This document shows positions 43,691 through 52,757 of a stretch of 58,164 nucleotides of DNA, piece by piece. Under the pieces are notes generated by a model, which saw nothing but the letters and a program-made list of their open reading frames with translations, ran no database searches and was not told the DNA's origin. A program made the translations under genes and the position numbers. Every line of letters starts with the position of its first letter. The first letter of the stretch is position 1. Origin of the DNA: Corynebacterium sp. HMSC27B11 (GTDB taxonomy: Bacteria; Actinomycetota; Actinomycetes; Mycobacteriales; Mycobacteriaceae); the NCBI RefSeq assembly GCF_001815985.1, contig NZ_KV823566.1, positions 1 to 58,164 on the forward strand. Direction: 5' to 3'.

Positions 43691-44419
43691 ATGGATCGGA
43701 GACAGTTGACGGCCCCGAGCGTGCCGTTCGGGAAGGCGCGGCGAAACCGCTACGTCGCCGCGGTGGGAGCAGCGGCCGTGGTGGGTCTCGCGGGGCCGGT
43801 GGCGGTGAACGCCGCGCTGAGCGCCGAGGCGCCGGCTCACTACGCGAACCCGGCGGAGGCTTTCGATGAAAACCTGATGAGTTTCGCGGACTGGCCCCTG
43901 GACTTCGGTGTGCTGCGCGACTGCGCCGCACCGATCACCGAGGATGCGATGGTCACGCCGGAGTTCTCCTGCCCTTCCTCCCAGGTGGAGGTCGTGAGCA
44001 TGCTCTCAGTGAAGGACCAGGCGCTGGCGGTGGACCGGGCGATCCGGGCGATTAATTTCGCGGATCTGCAGAGCATGCGACCCGTCCGGTACACGGAGAC
44101 CGCACTCGAGATCGCCCCGGAGCTGAAGGAGCGCACCGGGGTGACTGACGTCTGGGTGACCGACTACTACGAGGTAGCCGCCGCCAACGACGAGGGCGAG
44201 GACGTCGACCCGTTTTCCGATGCCGACCTCAGTCGGACGGTCGGGTTCTTCCGCGAGGATGAGGGCGGGGACGGCGAGGGCACGCTCGTTAGCCTGCAGG
44301 TCACGGCCCGGGGAGTGGATAGCACGAAGGCGATGGTCAACGAGCTGCTGAAGACCGCCGAGCTGCGACCAGAGGCCGTCACCGAGGTCTCTCCACAGCA
44401 GCAGGAGGGAGGCCGATGA
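43691..44419 (+). CDS. Membrane-anchored or secreted protein, unknown function
   Basis: 242 aa. A basic N terminus (KARRNR) and a hydrophobic stretch at about 22-42 act as signal or anchor, followed by a mostly acidic domain of about 200 residues with two Cys (DCAAP and FSCPS, about 77 and 96) that could be disulfide-bonded. No family recognised. The stop overlaps the PrsW start (ATGA), so the two are in one operon and this protein may be partner or substrate of that protease. Confidence 0.68.
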   Translation: MDRRQLTAPSVPFGKARRNRYVAAVGAAAVVGLAGPVAVNAALSAEAPAHYANPAEAFDENLMSFADWPLDFGVLRDCAAPITEDAMVTPEFSCPSSQVEVVSMLSVKDQALAVDRAIRAINFADLQSMRPVRYTETALEIAPELKERTGVTDVWVTDYYEVAAANDEGEDVDPFSDADLSRTVGFFREDEGGDGEGTLVSLQVTARGVDSTKAMVNELLKTAELRPEAVTEVSPQQQEGGR

Positions 44420-45390
44420 TGCTGCCGGAACAGCAATCCCAGGGCCGCAGCAACCCTGCCGACTCGACACCGCAGAGGAGCGCCCTGCCACTGCCGATCT
44501 CCGAGGCTGGCTCCGCGCTGGGCATGTCGCCGGAGGTTGCCTCGGGTCCCCGCATTCGGCGTGGTGGGGTCTATATCTGCTTCACCCTGCTGGCGGTGCT
44601 CTGCACAGTATTGGCCATTTTCGCGCTGCTGCTTGCGACGCCGTCGGCCCCCGGGCTGCCACTGCTGGTTGCCCTTGGCATCTCCATTGCTCTGGTTGCC
44701 GTGGCCTGGTGGGGGCTCAGCCATCTGCGCTGCTACCGGGGTACGCCGCGACGATTGGTGACCATGGCGCTGTGGTGGGGTGCTAGTGCCAGCAGCGTGC
44801 TTGCGGTATTCACCGCGGCGGATGCGGCCAGCGAGATTCCGGAGAAACTTGGCCTGCCCATCCTCTCGACGGCTTTTGGTGGGGCCTGGCCGGAGGAGAT
44901 CACGAAGGCCCTGGGTATCTGGATGCTGCTGTGGATCGGCCGCGATTGGTGGAACCGGCCGCACCATGGCCTGCTCGCCGGTGTGTTCGTTGGCCTCGGA
45001 ATGGAGGTTTACGAGAGCTCGCTCTACGCGCTGTTCCTCGGCGTGCTGCATCCTGCCTCGGATGTGGCGGGGGCAGCTTCTGCGTACGGCATGCGGCTGC
45101 TGTTCGGTATCGGCCTGCACGCGGTATTCAGCGGCCTCGTTGGATACGGCATCGGGCGGGCGCTGTGGGGGCCGCGCGAACGGAGCCGAGCATGGCGTTG
45201 TGGGCAGGTTTTCGGCTGGGGTTTCGCCGGTTTTGCGCTGCATTTCTTGTGGAATATCAGCTGGCCGGAGCCAGCGGCACTGTTCGCGATGGCGGCCGTA
45301 TGGGTCGCCGGGGTCGCCGTGCTCGCCACGTGCTTCTACCGGGAGGAGAAGGCATTGCGGCAGGTCGAGGGTGGTTTCAGCGAGCCCTAG
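44416..45390 (+). CDS. PrsW family intramembrane metalloprotease
   Basis: 324 aa with eight or so helices. The PrsW motifs are visible: PEEITKALGIWML (EExxK, about 157-169), the His-containing helix GIGLHAVFSGLVGYG (about 231-245) and HFLWN (about 276-280). PrsW cleaves membrane-bound anti-sigma factors such as RsiW; a role in releasing a signalling protein is likely, substrate unknown. Start overlaps the previous stop. Confidence 0.82.
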   Translation: MMLPEQQSQGRSNPADSTPQRSALPLPISEAGSALGMSPEVASGPRIRRGGVYICFTLLAVLCTVLAIFALLLATPSAPGLPLLVALGISIALVAVAWWGLSHLRCYRGTPRRLVTMALWWGASASSVLAVFTAADAASEIPEKLGLPILSTAFGGAWPEEITKALGIWMLLWIGRDWWNRPHHGLLAGVFVGLGMEVYESSLYALFLGVLHPASDVAGAASAYGMRLLFGIGLHAVFSGLVGYGIGRALWGPRERSRAWRCGQVFGWGFAGFALHFLWNISWPEPAALFAMAAVWVAGVAVLATCFYREEKALRQVEGGFSEP

Positions 45391-45438
45391 CGGGCGCCTC
45401 GCCCTGGGTCGCGGTGCCGCCGCGACGGGCAAAAACAT

Positions 45439-45458
45439 AGCCCCGCAATGGGGCTTTT
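45439..45458 (+). terminator. Rho-independent terminator
   Basis: AGCCCC, loop GCAAT, GGGGCT followed by TTTT. It ends the PrsW operon, 48 bp after its stop. Confidence 0.82.
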
Positions 45459-45539
45459 GTTAATTACAGTGGTGTAAGATGCTGGTGATTACGTGCGATA
45501 CAGGTGTGAAAAGAGTGAAAGTTGGGTACTCTATTCCAC

Positions 45540-46862
45540 ATGCGTTCACTGCCTTGGCGCCGCACGCGCCGTACCTCGACCCCTGCACGCCTCACGGCAA
45601 CTGCCCTTTTGGGCACCTCTGCCACTGTCGCCGCGCTGATGGCGAGCCACGTGATCCCGGTGCCCTCCTGGGCAATCCCGGGCATCGACGTCGCCTCCCA
45701 CCAGCACCCGGGCGGCGCAGCCATCGATTGGAACACCGTCGCTGCCAGCGGCCAGAAGTTCGCCTTCGTGAAGGCCACCGAGGGCACCAACTACACCAAC
45801 CCCTACTACGCCTCGGATTCGGTAAAGGCCCAGCAGGCCGGCATCATCCCGGGCAGCTACCACTACGCCCGCCCGGGTTGGAACGATCCGCGCGCCGAGG
45901 CCCGGTTCTATGCCTCCGTGATCGCGACCGGCCCGCAGCCTTCCCTGCCGCCGGTCCTCGACCTCGAGGAAGATCAGGGCCTTAGCCCGGAGCAGCTGCA
46001 GCACTGGGTGCGTGAATGGATCGACGAGATCAAGCTCCAGACCGGCCGCCAGCCGATCATCTACACCTACTACTCCTTCTGGAAGCAGAAGATGGCGAAC
46101 ACCACGGAGTTCTCCGAGTACCCGCTGTGGCTGGCCTACTACTCGAACAGCCTGCCGGGAGACATCCCGGGCGGCTGGGACAAGGTCACCTTCTGGCAGT
46201 ACAGCGGCAACGGTTCCGTCGACGGCGTGATCACCGACGTCGACCTGAACGAGTACTACGGTGACGACGCCCAGCTCCAGGCCCTCGCCGGCGACATGGC
46301 GGACAATTCCCCGGCCGGCGAGACCTCCAACCAGCTGGCAGCGACCCAGCCGATCGTCGAGAAGGAAGCTCAGATCGTCAACGAGATCGAGCACCAGACC
46401 GGCGTCAACATGCCGATCACCTCGGACTTCGTGGTCCAGCTGCTCGGCGTCGTCGGTGGTCGCGTGTCCCCGGAGACCTTCATCAACAGCGCGCTGCCAC
46501 AGCTCACCGCCCCGGTGGCCGCAGCGATTTCCCAGCAGCTCGGCGTGCCGCAGGACCAGGTTGCGGAGAAGATCCAGCAGGGCCAGGAACTCCTGCCTGC
46601 ACTCACCGCGCTGGCTGGTGCCCTGGGCGAGGCTCGCCAGAACGGTGGTGTGCCCACCGAGGCGATCCAGCAGCTGCTCAACATGGCGGGCCAGTCCGGT
46701 GCCCTGGGCAGCGCCGGCAGCAGCTCCAGCGTTGACCTGGGCCAGCTGCTCCGCGTGATCCAGACCGTCGGCGGCACCCAGGACTGGGCAGGCCAGCTGC
46801 AGAACGGTCAGCTCAACGTCGACCCGAACGCGCTCCAGGGTCTCCTGCGCGCCCTGAGCTAA
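45540..46862 (+). CDS. GH25 family lysozyme with unassigned C-terminal domain
   Basis: 440 aa exported muramidase. Signal peptide at 1-45 (Arg-rich start, then LTATALLGTSATVAALMA). The GH25 domain spans about 46-245: GIDVASHQHPGG (catalytic Asp), FAFVKATEGTNYTNPYY, PGSYHYARPG, VLDLEED (catalytic Glu region) and WQYSGNGSVDGVITDVDLNEYYG. Residues about 250-440 are Gln/Ala/Leu-rich and helical with no known cell-wall-binding repeat. It acts on peptidoglycan. An in-frame TTG at 45522 is an alternative start. Confidence 0.9.
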   Translation: MRSLPWRRTRRTSTPARLTATALLGTSATVAALMASHVIPVPSWAIPGIDVASHQHPGGAAIDWNTVAASGQKFAFVKATEGTNYTNPYYASDSVKAQQAGIIPGSYHYARPGWNDPRAEARFYASVIATGPQPSLPPVLDLEEDQGLSPEQLQHWVREWIDEIKLQTGRQPIIYTYYSFWKQKMANTTEFSEYPLWLAYYSNSLPGDIPGGWDKVTFWQYSGNGSVDGVITDVDLNEYYGDDAQLQALAGDMADNSPAGETSNQLAATQPIVEKEAQIVNEIEHQTGVNMPITSDFVVQLLGVVGGRVSPETFINSALPQLTAPVAAAISQQLGVPQDQVAEKIQQGQELLPALTALAGALGEARQNGGVPTEAIQQLLNMAGQSGALGSAGSSSSVDLGQLLRVIQTVGGTQDWAGQLQNGQLNVDPNALQGLLRALS

Positions 46863-46892
46863 ACACCGGAGCACACCCGCTCGCCAAAGTTA

Positions 46893-46933
46893 AAGCCCGC
46901 GGCTCCTCTCGAGGTACGAGGAGCCGCGGGCTT
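46893..46933. terminator. Bidirectional terminator between lysozyme and emb
   Basis: A perfect 16-bp stem (AAGCCCGCGGCTCCTC with its complement) and nine-base loop between two convergent genes. The minus strand has the better T-rich tail (TTTAACTTT), so it mainly ends emb. Confidence 0.88.
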
Positions 46934-47027
46934 CGTCGTTGCCGGGGCAGTTAACGCTTGAGGCAGCTAGTACAGCCCACCCACGTGCGCTGCCAGCCTG
47001 CCGTTCTACCGGCAGGCCAGCCGCTAA

Positions 47028-50000
47028 CTATTCATCGTTGTACTTCATCGGGCCGTTGTACCAGAAGCCCGAGCGGGTCTTCTCTTCGACGTCCACCTCA
47101 ACCGGACGCGGCTTCTCGCCCGTGGCATCCGGGAAGGTCCGCAGGCGGTCCAGCACACCCCAGTCCCGCAGCCAGTCATCCTTTAGGTAAGTCGGCAGCT
47201 CCGTGGCCTGCGTGCTCATCTGCACCAGCCCCACGGAACCACCACCGGCGTAGTCCATCACCGGGGTAAGGATGCGGCGGGCGGAGTGATCCGGCGAGAT
47301 GCGGAACTCCGGCACCTCAGCCACGCCCACGTTGTGGTCGAATGGCCGCTGGCACGGGAACTGGAAAGCCGTGGCCCAGTCCAGCAGCGCCGGAGCCTCG
47401 GAACCCACGTAGTCATTCAGCGGCTCCAGCTTCGGGGCGCGGGGCGGGGTCAGCGCCAGCCATTCGGATGGGGTGAGGTTGGTATCCACCGCGACGATGC
47501 GGATCTGATCCGCCTCCTCCGGGATCCACTCCATCGGAATGCGCAGGTTGCGCCACTGCGGGGCGGTGCCGATGTCCAGCGGTAGATCCTCGCCCAGCGG
47601 CTCGAAGTCGTCCTGACCCTTGCCGGTCGACTTGCCGTACTCCACCTTGACCAGCTGCCCGTACTGGAAAACATTGTCGGAATCGTAGTGGCCGATGGTG
47701 CCCGCCGCGCTCAACGTGATCAGCGGGTGATCCTCCCGGTTCTCCGGCAGGGAGTACCACTTGGTCGTCGTCGAGGCGGAGAACTGCGGCCCCTCCTGGA
47801 AGGAACCGACCACCGGTACGCGCTGAGGATCCAGCTCGAATGGCAGACGCGCGTGCGAACCGTTCACGCCCGGCTTCGGCAGCAGGCCACCGGCGGTGCC
47901 GGAATCCTGACCACCGTCCGCAGCCTCTGCGCCACCGCTGCGGTCACCGGAGGCTGCGGCGTCGTCGTTCCGGTCATTGGACGAGGCACCAGCGGTACCG
48001 TCCGTACCCTCGCTGCTGGCCTGGCTGTCTTCCTCGCTCAGATTCGTGCCGCTGCTCGGCTGATCGCCATCCAGCTTCATCGCGGTTTCCACCGAGTTCT
48101 GGCTCACGGCATCCTCGCCACGACCATCCGGGTCGATGTGCGCCGGGATGCGGTTCGGTAGGAAGCCAGTGGAGTCCTCGGTGGTCAGGGAGTCACCGAT
48201 CGGCGAACCATCGGCCACCTTGAGCAGCGAATCATTCGTATTCGTCTCCACGAGGACATCCTCGGCCAGCTGGCAGCTGTGCCCAGCCAGGGAGACGGCG
48301 TTGCCCTTGCCGATCGAGTACGCCGGCCACTGCGAGATGAAGCCCTTGCCCATCGACGCGATCGAGAACACCAGTGCCAGCATGGTCAGCGCACCGATCG
48401 GTGCCGCGGTCACCATCGTGACGCGGTACTTGCGCTTCCGGTTCGTCGTATCCGTCACCGCACCGTCATCGGTGCCATTGTCGACGTCAGCAACCTCGCC
48501 CGCGGACTGGGCGCGGGCCTTTTGCGCATCCGTGCGGTACCCCAGCAGCACGCCCCAGATCAGGGTGAGCAGGGCGATGGCCAACATCACCGTCGAGGCC
48601 TCAATGCCAGCGATCTGGATCGTCTTATCCCACCACGGAACACCGAAGCTGGAGACGTACCACCAGCCATTCGTGCCCGAGAGCGACAGCGCGAAGAGCA
48701 TGAGCGTGGTGCCCAGGAAGAGCACGCGGTTGCGCGCGGAGCTCGCCGAGAAGTGCGAGGCGGCGATCGCCGCGAGTCCGATCAGGGCTGCACCAATGCC
48801 CGCGTAGACGCCAAAGTGGTGAGTCCACTTCGTCGGTGTGAAGACCATGAAGAAGGCCGTGCCGAGGATGACCAGAATCAGGCGAGCGGTGGGGGCCTTC
48901 GCTGCGCCCGGGACACGCCCGTTGCGCAGGATGGACGCCACGACCACGCCGAGGCTGAAGATCATCATCAGCACGATGAAGCGGCGCGCGAAGGAGCCGT
49001 CGGTGGACTGCTCCAGCAGTGAGGTGTAGCGCACGTATTCCTGGTACCAGGACAGCGACGGACCTCGGTCGGAGCGAACGGCGATGGCCTCGCGCACGGT
49101 GCTAAACGTCTGGTCGCCGAATACGCCGACGAGGATCGCGGTGCCCGCAGCAAGGAACGGTGCGATCTGTGCGAGCATGCCGCGAATCACCTTCCCGCGG
49201 CCCGCACCCTTCTCGGCGCCCAGCCACGGCAGGCGGCGCACCGCGATGCGGATCAGTGCGCTCAGGGAGACCAGCACCGCCGCCACGGCCATCAGGCCGG
49301 TCGGACCCGCACCCAGCGCCAGGGTGGCCAGCAGCGTACCGATCGCCGCCGGCAGCAGCCGGTGGGTGGCGATGGCTCGCTCGAAGGAGACCCAGGTCAG
49401 CAGCGAGAAGACCGCGATGATCGGCTCCGGGCGGGTGCCGTTATTGAAAGCGATGAAGAACATCAGGAAGGCCACCGCGGTGGTCCAGTGCGCCACGGCG
49501 CGCTGGTTAACCTTCACGCCCAGGCGCGGCAGCACCTCGCGGGAGAGCACCAGCCAGGTCACCGCGGAAGCCAGCAGGGCGGGAAGTCGCATCCACAGGG
49601 AGGTGGAGGAGACGTTGACCATCAGCGACAGCAGGTCGTAGAACGGCCAGCCGAAGGGGGACTCCGGCACGCCGAACCAGCGATAGTAATTGGCCATGTA
49701 GCCGGACTCGTGGCTGGCCCGGGCCATCGTCAGCAGGTAGCCATCGTCGGCGGTATTCGCGCCGATGAAGAACCAAATCAGCAGCACGGCACCTACGAAG
49801 CCGTCCACCCAGCGGGGCTTCCACCAGTCCTTCTGCATCAGGCGACCGGAGCCGGTGCGCCCGTCCAACTTGTCGATCTGGTGCAGCGCCCACAGCGAGA
49901 CGACCATGAAGGCCAGGCCGAGCCACATGACGATGTTCTTCAGCAGCGTCGGAGTACTCGAGAAGCGAGAATCCACCTTGACGTCGGCCTTGAGCCCCGC

Positions 50001-50666
50001 ATCGGCTGCGGCCTTCGCGTTGTCCGGGGTGTTCTCGAACTCGGTGTAGATGCCGGTCAGCATCGGGCGGGTATCCCGGTCGATATCGCCGGAGTACACC
50101 GCAGGGTCCAGCTCTTCGCCGTCGGTGGTGGTGCCGTCCACCCAGACCCGGGTGACCTCGGCATCCGAGGTGATGCGCAGCAGGGCATCATCGGAGAGTT
50201 CCTTGAGGTCCTTCTCCTTGAGGGAGAGCGGCACCACGTTGCGGATGATGACGTCCAGGCCGGAGTCGGTGTTACGGACGAAGAGCCCGCGCAGCGTCTC
50301 CTCCTTCGAGCCCTCCGGCACGGTGGATAGGACGTTGCTCTGGCCATCGTTGAGCTTGTCGATCTCGGAGAGCGGGATCGAAACGTCCAGGCTTTCTGGG
50401 GAGTAGCTGATCAGCGGTGCGGTGACGCTACGCAGGTCCCCGTTCTGTGGCCAGGAAAAGGAGGACTGCTCCTGGTTGACCGGCAAGAATGGAGTGGCGA
50501 TGAAAAGCAAGAAGCCCAGCAAGCCGGAGACGATCGCGAGGGTCGTGATCCGACTGCTGGTGCCACTCTTCGGGGCCTGGTTCGCCTGTGGCGGCGCGGT
50601 GGGGTTCACCGAGCTTCCGGGCCCTTGATCTGGCTGTTTATTATTCTGCTGCTGCACCGTAGACAC
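47028..50666 (-). CDS. emb: Arabinosyltransferase Emb (GT53)
   Basis: Adds arabinofuranose from decaprenyl-phosphoryl-arabinose to the arabinan of arabinogalactan (and LAM in relatives); target of ethambutol. 1212 aa from a GTG at 50666. About 13 membrane helices; the first large loop after the N-terminal helix (about 60-215) and FFIGANTADDGYLLTMA with the conserved DD (about 288-304) mark the GT-C core, and the C-terminal 450 residues form the carbohydrate-binding domain. An acidic Ser/Gly/Ala-rich insert (about 867-930) interrupts that domain. No ribosome binding site precedes the GTG; a TTG at 50696 is an alternative. Confidence 0.94.
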   Translation of the reverse strand: MSTVQQQNNKQPDQGPGSSVNPTAPPQANQAPKSGTSSRITTLAIVSGLLGFLLFIATPFLPVNQEQSSFSWPQNGDLRSVTAPLISYSPESLDVSIPLSEIDKLNDGQSNVLSTVPEGSKEETLRGLFVRNTDSGLDVIIRNVVPLSLKEKDLKELSDDALLRITSDAEVTRVWVDGTTTDGEELDPAVYSGDIDRDTRPMLTGIYTEFENTPDNAKAAADAGLKADVKVDSRFSSTPTLLKNIVMWLGLAFMVVSLWALHQIDKLDGRTGSGRLMQKDWWKPRWVDGFVGAVLLIWFFIGANTADDGYLLTMARASHESGYMANYYRWFGVPESPFGWPFYDLLSLMVNVSSTSLWMRLPALLASAVTWLVLSREVLPRLGVKVNQRAVAHWTTAVAFLMFFIAFNNGTRPEPIIAVFSLLTWVSFERAIATHRLLPAAIGTLLATLALGAGPTGLMAVAAVLVSLSALIRIAVRRLPWLGAEKGAGRGKVIRGMLAQIAPFLAAGTAILVGVFGDQTFSTVREAIAVRSDRGPSLSWYQEYVRYTSLLEQSTDGSFARRFIVLMMIFSLGVVVASILRNGRVPGAAKAPTARLILVILGTAFFMVFTPTKWTHHFGVYAGIGAALIGLAAIAASHFSASSARNRVLFLGTTLMLFALSLSGTNGWWYVSSFGVPWWDKTIQIAGIEASTVMLAIALLTLIWGVLLGYRTDAQKARAQSAGEVADVDNGTDDGAVTDTTNRKRKYRVTMVTAAPIGALTMLALVFSIASMGKGFISQWPAYSIGKGNAVSLAGHSCQLAEDVLVETNTNDSLLKVADGSPIGDSLTTEDSTGFLPNRIPAHIDPDGRGEDAVSQNSVETAMKLDGDQPSSGTNLSEEDSQASSEGTDGTAGASSNDRNDDAAASGDRSGGAEAADGGQDSGTAGGLLPKPGVNGSHARLPFELDPQRVPVVGSFQEGPQFSASTTTKWYSLPENREDHPLITLSAAGTIGHYDSDNVFQYGQLVKVEYGKSTGKGQDDFEPLGEDLPLDIGTAPQWRNLRIPMEWIPEEADQIRIVAVDTNLTPSEWLALTPPRAPKLEPLNDYVGSEAPALLDWATAFQFPCQRPFDHNVGVAEVPEFRISPDHSARRILTPVMDYAGGGSVGLVQMSTQATELPTYLKDDWLRDWGVLDRLRTFPDATGEKPRPVEVDVEEKTRSGFWYNGPMKYNDE

Positions 50667-50720
50667 GGCTAATAACTGTACGTTACCGCCGGTCAAATGT
50701 GGACTAGTACGCGCGTGGCC

Positions 50721-52721
50721 TTAGTTACGCACGGCGACGGCGAACGGCCCAATCTGCGTGACATCCCAGTGCTTCTGGAACGCGCTCGCCGGGAAGTGGA
50801 CGGTGCGGAAACGGACGTTCGGCTGGTTCGGGTAGATGTCATCCGCGATGAGGTAGGAGAACTCCGCTTCCTCCATCGGGGTGGCGTCGCGACCCGCCGG
50901 CCCACCTTCCTCGGCTGGCACCTCGCCACGCAGGACGAGGGCGTCTGGCGCGGTCCACCCTTCTTCCTCGGCTGCCCGATCCATCGCGGAGATGAGCTCA
51001 TCTGGGTCGGTGATCTGTGTCCAGGACTCGATTTCCTCGTTGCGCCGCTCGAACTCTCCCAGCGGGTTGGCGTAGTGGGCAGTCATCGCCTGATACACGT
51101 GATAGGGGTAAAAGCTCATGAAGTGCTGCTCATCGGTGAGGATGGTCGCCCCGGAGCGCTTCCCCAGCTTTTCGGCGAGGTGCTCGTCGATCTGCGCGTA
51201 GTAGACGGTGGCGTCCGCGGGCATGCGGTCACCGCGCATGGCGTTGCCGTCGGCGTCCGTGTAGGCGGTATCGATCTTCTTCTCGTGATTCATTGGGATA
51301 TCGATCGCGTAGTAGAGCGTCCCGAATGCCAGAATCGCGGCGAACACGCGCGTCACACCGCGGGACTTCGCGGGGTCCACGGTCGCCGGGTAGAACTTCG
51401 GCATCCCCACACCCCGCAGGTCGATGATCGCCAGCGCGCCGGCCACGGCAAAGAGCAGCGCGATCGGCAGCGCCACGCGGAATCCCAGCAGGGTCGTGCC
51501 GAGCAGTGGCATGGCCATGGAGGCGACCGCCCAACCGTAGGCGGTGAGGATGCCGACCAGCAGGGCGCGGGCGTCGTCCTGACGGTGGCGGGCAACCAGC
51601 CAGACCAGGCCGATCAGGGTCAGAACACCGAGCGCGGAAAGGTCGAAGAAAGGCATCATCAACGCGGTGCCATCTTCGGGGAGGTAATGCTGTGCCTTGC
51701 CCGTCGGACCGTGGGGCTGGGTGAGTAGCGCGCGCAGGTAGGGGAACCAGCCAAGCAGCGCGATGAGGATCGAGCCGACCCCCATGGCCAGCAGCTTCAG
51801 CAGTGGACGGATCCCCTTCTCTCGGATCGCAGCGGCGATGGCCATGACCACCACCGAGAGCGCAGACAGAGCGGTGAATAGCGTGTAGAGATTCGCCGAC
51901 AGCCCCAGGTAGACCATGACGCCAAACAGTGCCCAGCGGGAGCCCAGCAGCGCGTGGCGGGTCATCACCATCGCGGCCGGCATTCCCACCGCGACGATGG
52001 CGGCATAGGGCTCCTCCGGCGCCACGTGGAGGGTTGCCACCGCCGTGACCAGCGCGACCGTCGCGCCCGAGGCCAGTGAGCCGGTGAGGTGGCGCCACAG
52101 GGGAACGAGCATGGAAAAAGCCGCAGCCAGGGTCATCAAAGCCCACGGCTGGTACGCGGCCCAGCCCGCCAACCCGGTCATGCGGGCGAAGAGGCCGCCG
52201 GTGAAGAACCACAGGCCAGGGTAGAAGCTCGGCATGTCCGGGTAGGCCATGTCCACCCAGCCCGGGGTGTCCGTCAGGCGGGACAGGAACTGGGTTCGGA
52301 AAGCCTGGTCGACGCTCACGCCATCCAGGTACAGGCTGGTAGCGGCCAGTGGAATACCGATGCTGGTAATCACCAGGCCGGCCGGAGCCAGGTAGAGCAG
52401 CACGCCGAGAACGCGGCGTTGCCAGTTCGACCAGCCGGGTCGAGGGTGGAGCACGTAGTACACCGACACCGCAGCGAAGAGGATCACGAGCACAGAGCCG
52501 ACGCTGCTCAGCGCCTTGAGCACGTAGCTGGTGTTATACGCCGGAAGGCTCGGCCTGGACATGATGAACCAGGCCACGACCGTCGCCACTGCCGCGACCG
52601 CGCCGGTGACCAGCATGTGCACGATTGTGCGCAGCGGGCTCAGGGCATCGGGCTGCGTTTCCGCAGTGCTGAATCCAGTGACGGATGCTTGGTTGTGCTC
52701 GACGGTCGTTCCGGTGTGCAT
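50721..52721 (-). CDS. aftA: Galactan 5-O-arabinofuranosyltransferase AftA (GT85)
   Basis: Primes arabinan synthesis by adding the first arabinofuranose to the galactan. 666 aa, with about ten helices, then an extracytoplasmic C-terminal domain from about 475. The loop between the early helices carries FRTQFLSRLTDTPGWVDMAYPDMPSFYPGLWFF, typical for the family. It directly precedes emb (54 bp), as in other mycolata. I chose the ATG at 52721 (MHTGTT); an ATG eight codons upstream is possible. Confidence 0.92.
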   Translation of the reverse strand: MHTGTTVEHNQASVTGFSTAETQPDALSPLRTIVHMLVTGAVAAVATVVAWFIMSRPSLPAYNTSYVLKALSSVGSVLVILFAAVSVYYVLHPRPGWSNWQRRVLGVLLYLAPAGLVITSIGIPLAATSLYLDGVSVDQAFRTQFLSRLTDTPGWVDMAYPDMPSFYPGLWFFTGGLFARMTGLAGWAAYQPWALMTLAAAFSMLVPLWRHLTGSLASGATVALVTAVATLHVAPEEPYAAIVAVGMPAAMVMTRHALLGSRWALFGVMVYLGLSANLYTLFTALSALSVVVMAIAAAIREKGIRPLLKLLAMGVGSILIALLGWFPYLRALLTQPHGPTGKAQHYLPEDGTALMMPFFDLSALGVLTLIGLVWLVARHRQDDARALLVGILTAYGWAVASMAMPLLGTTLLGFRVALPIALLFAVAGALAIIDLRGVGMPKFYPATVDPAKSRGVTRVFAAILAFGTLYYAIDIPMNHEKKIDTAYTDADGNAMRGDRMPADATVYYAQIDEHLAEKLGKRSGATILTDEQHFMSFYPYHVYQAMTAHYANPLGEFERRNEEIESWTQITDPDELISAMDRAAEEEGWTAPDALVLRGEVPAEEGGPAGRDATPMEEAEFSYLIADDIYPNQPNVRFRTVHFPASAFQKHWDVTQIGPFAVAVRN

Positions 52722-52757
52722 GCGTATATCAAAACACATGCACACCGAAGGGCGGAT

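Noticed and set aside
45546..46874. Minus-strand frame of about 440 codons opposite the lysozyme
   Set aside because: The lysozyme is unmistakable; the antisense product has no recognisable fold and overlaps it fully.
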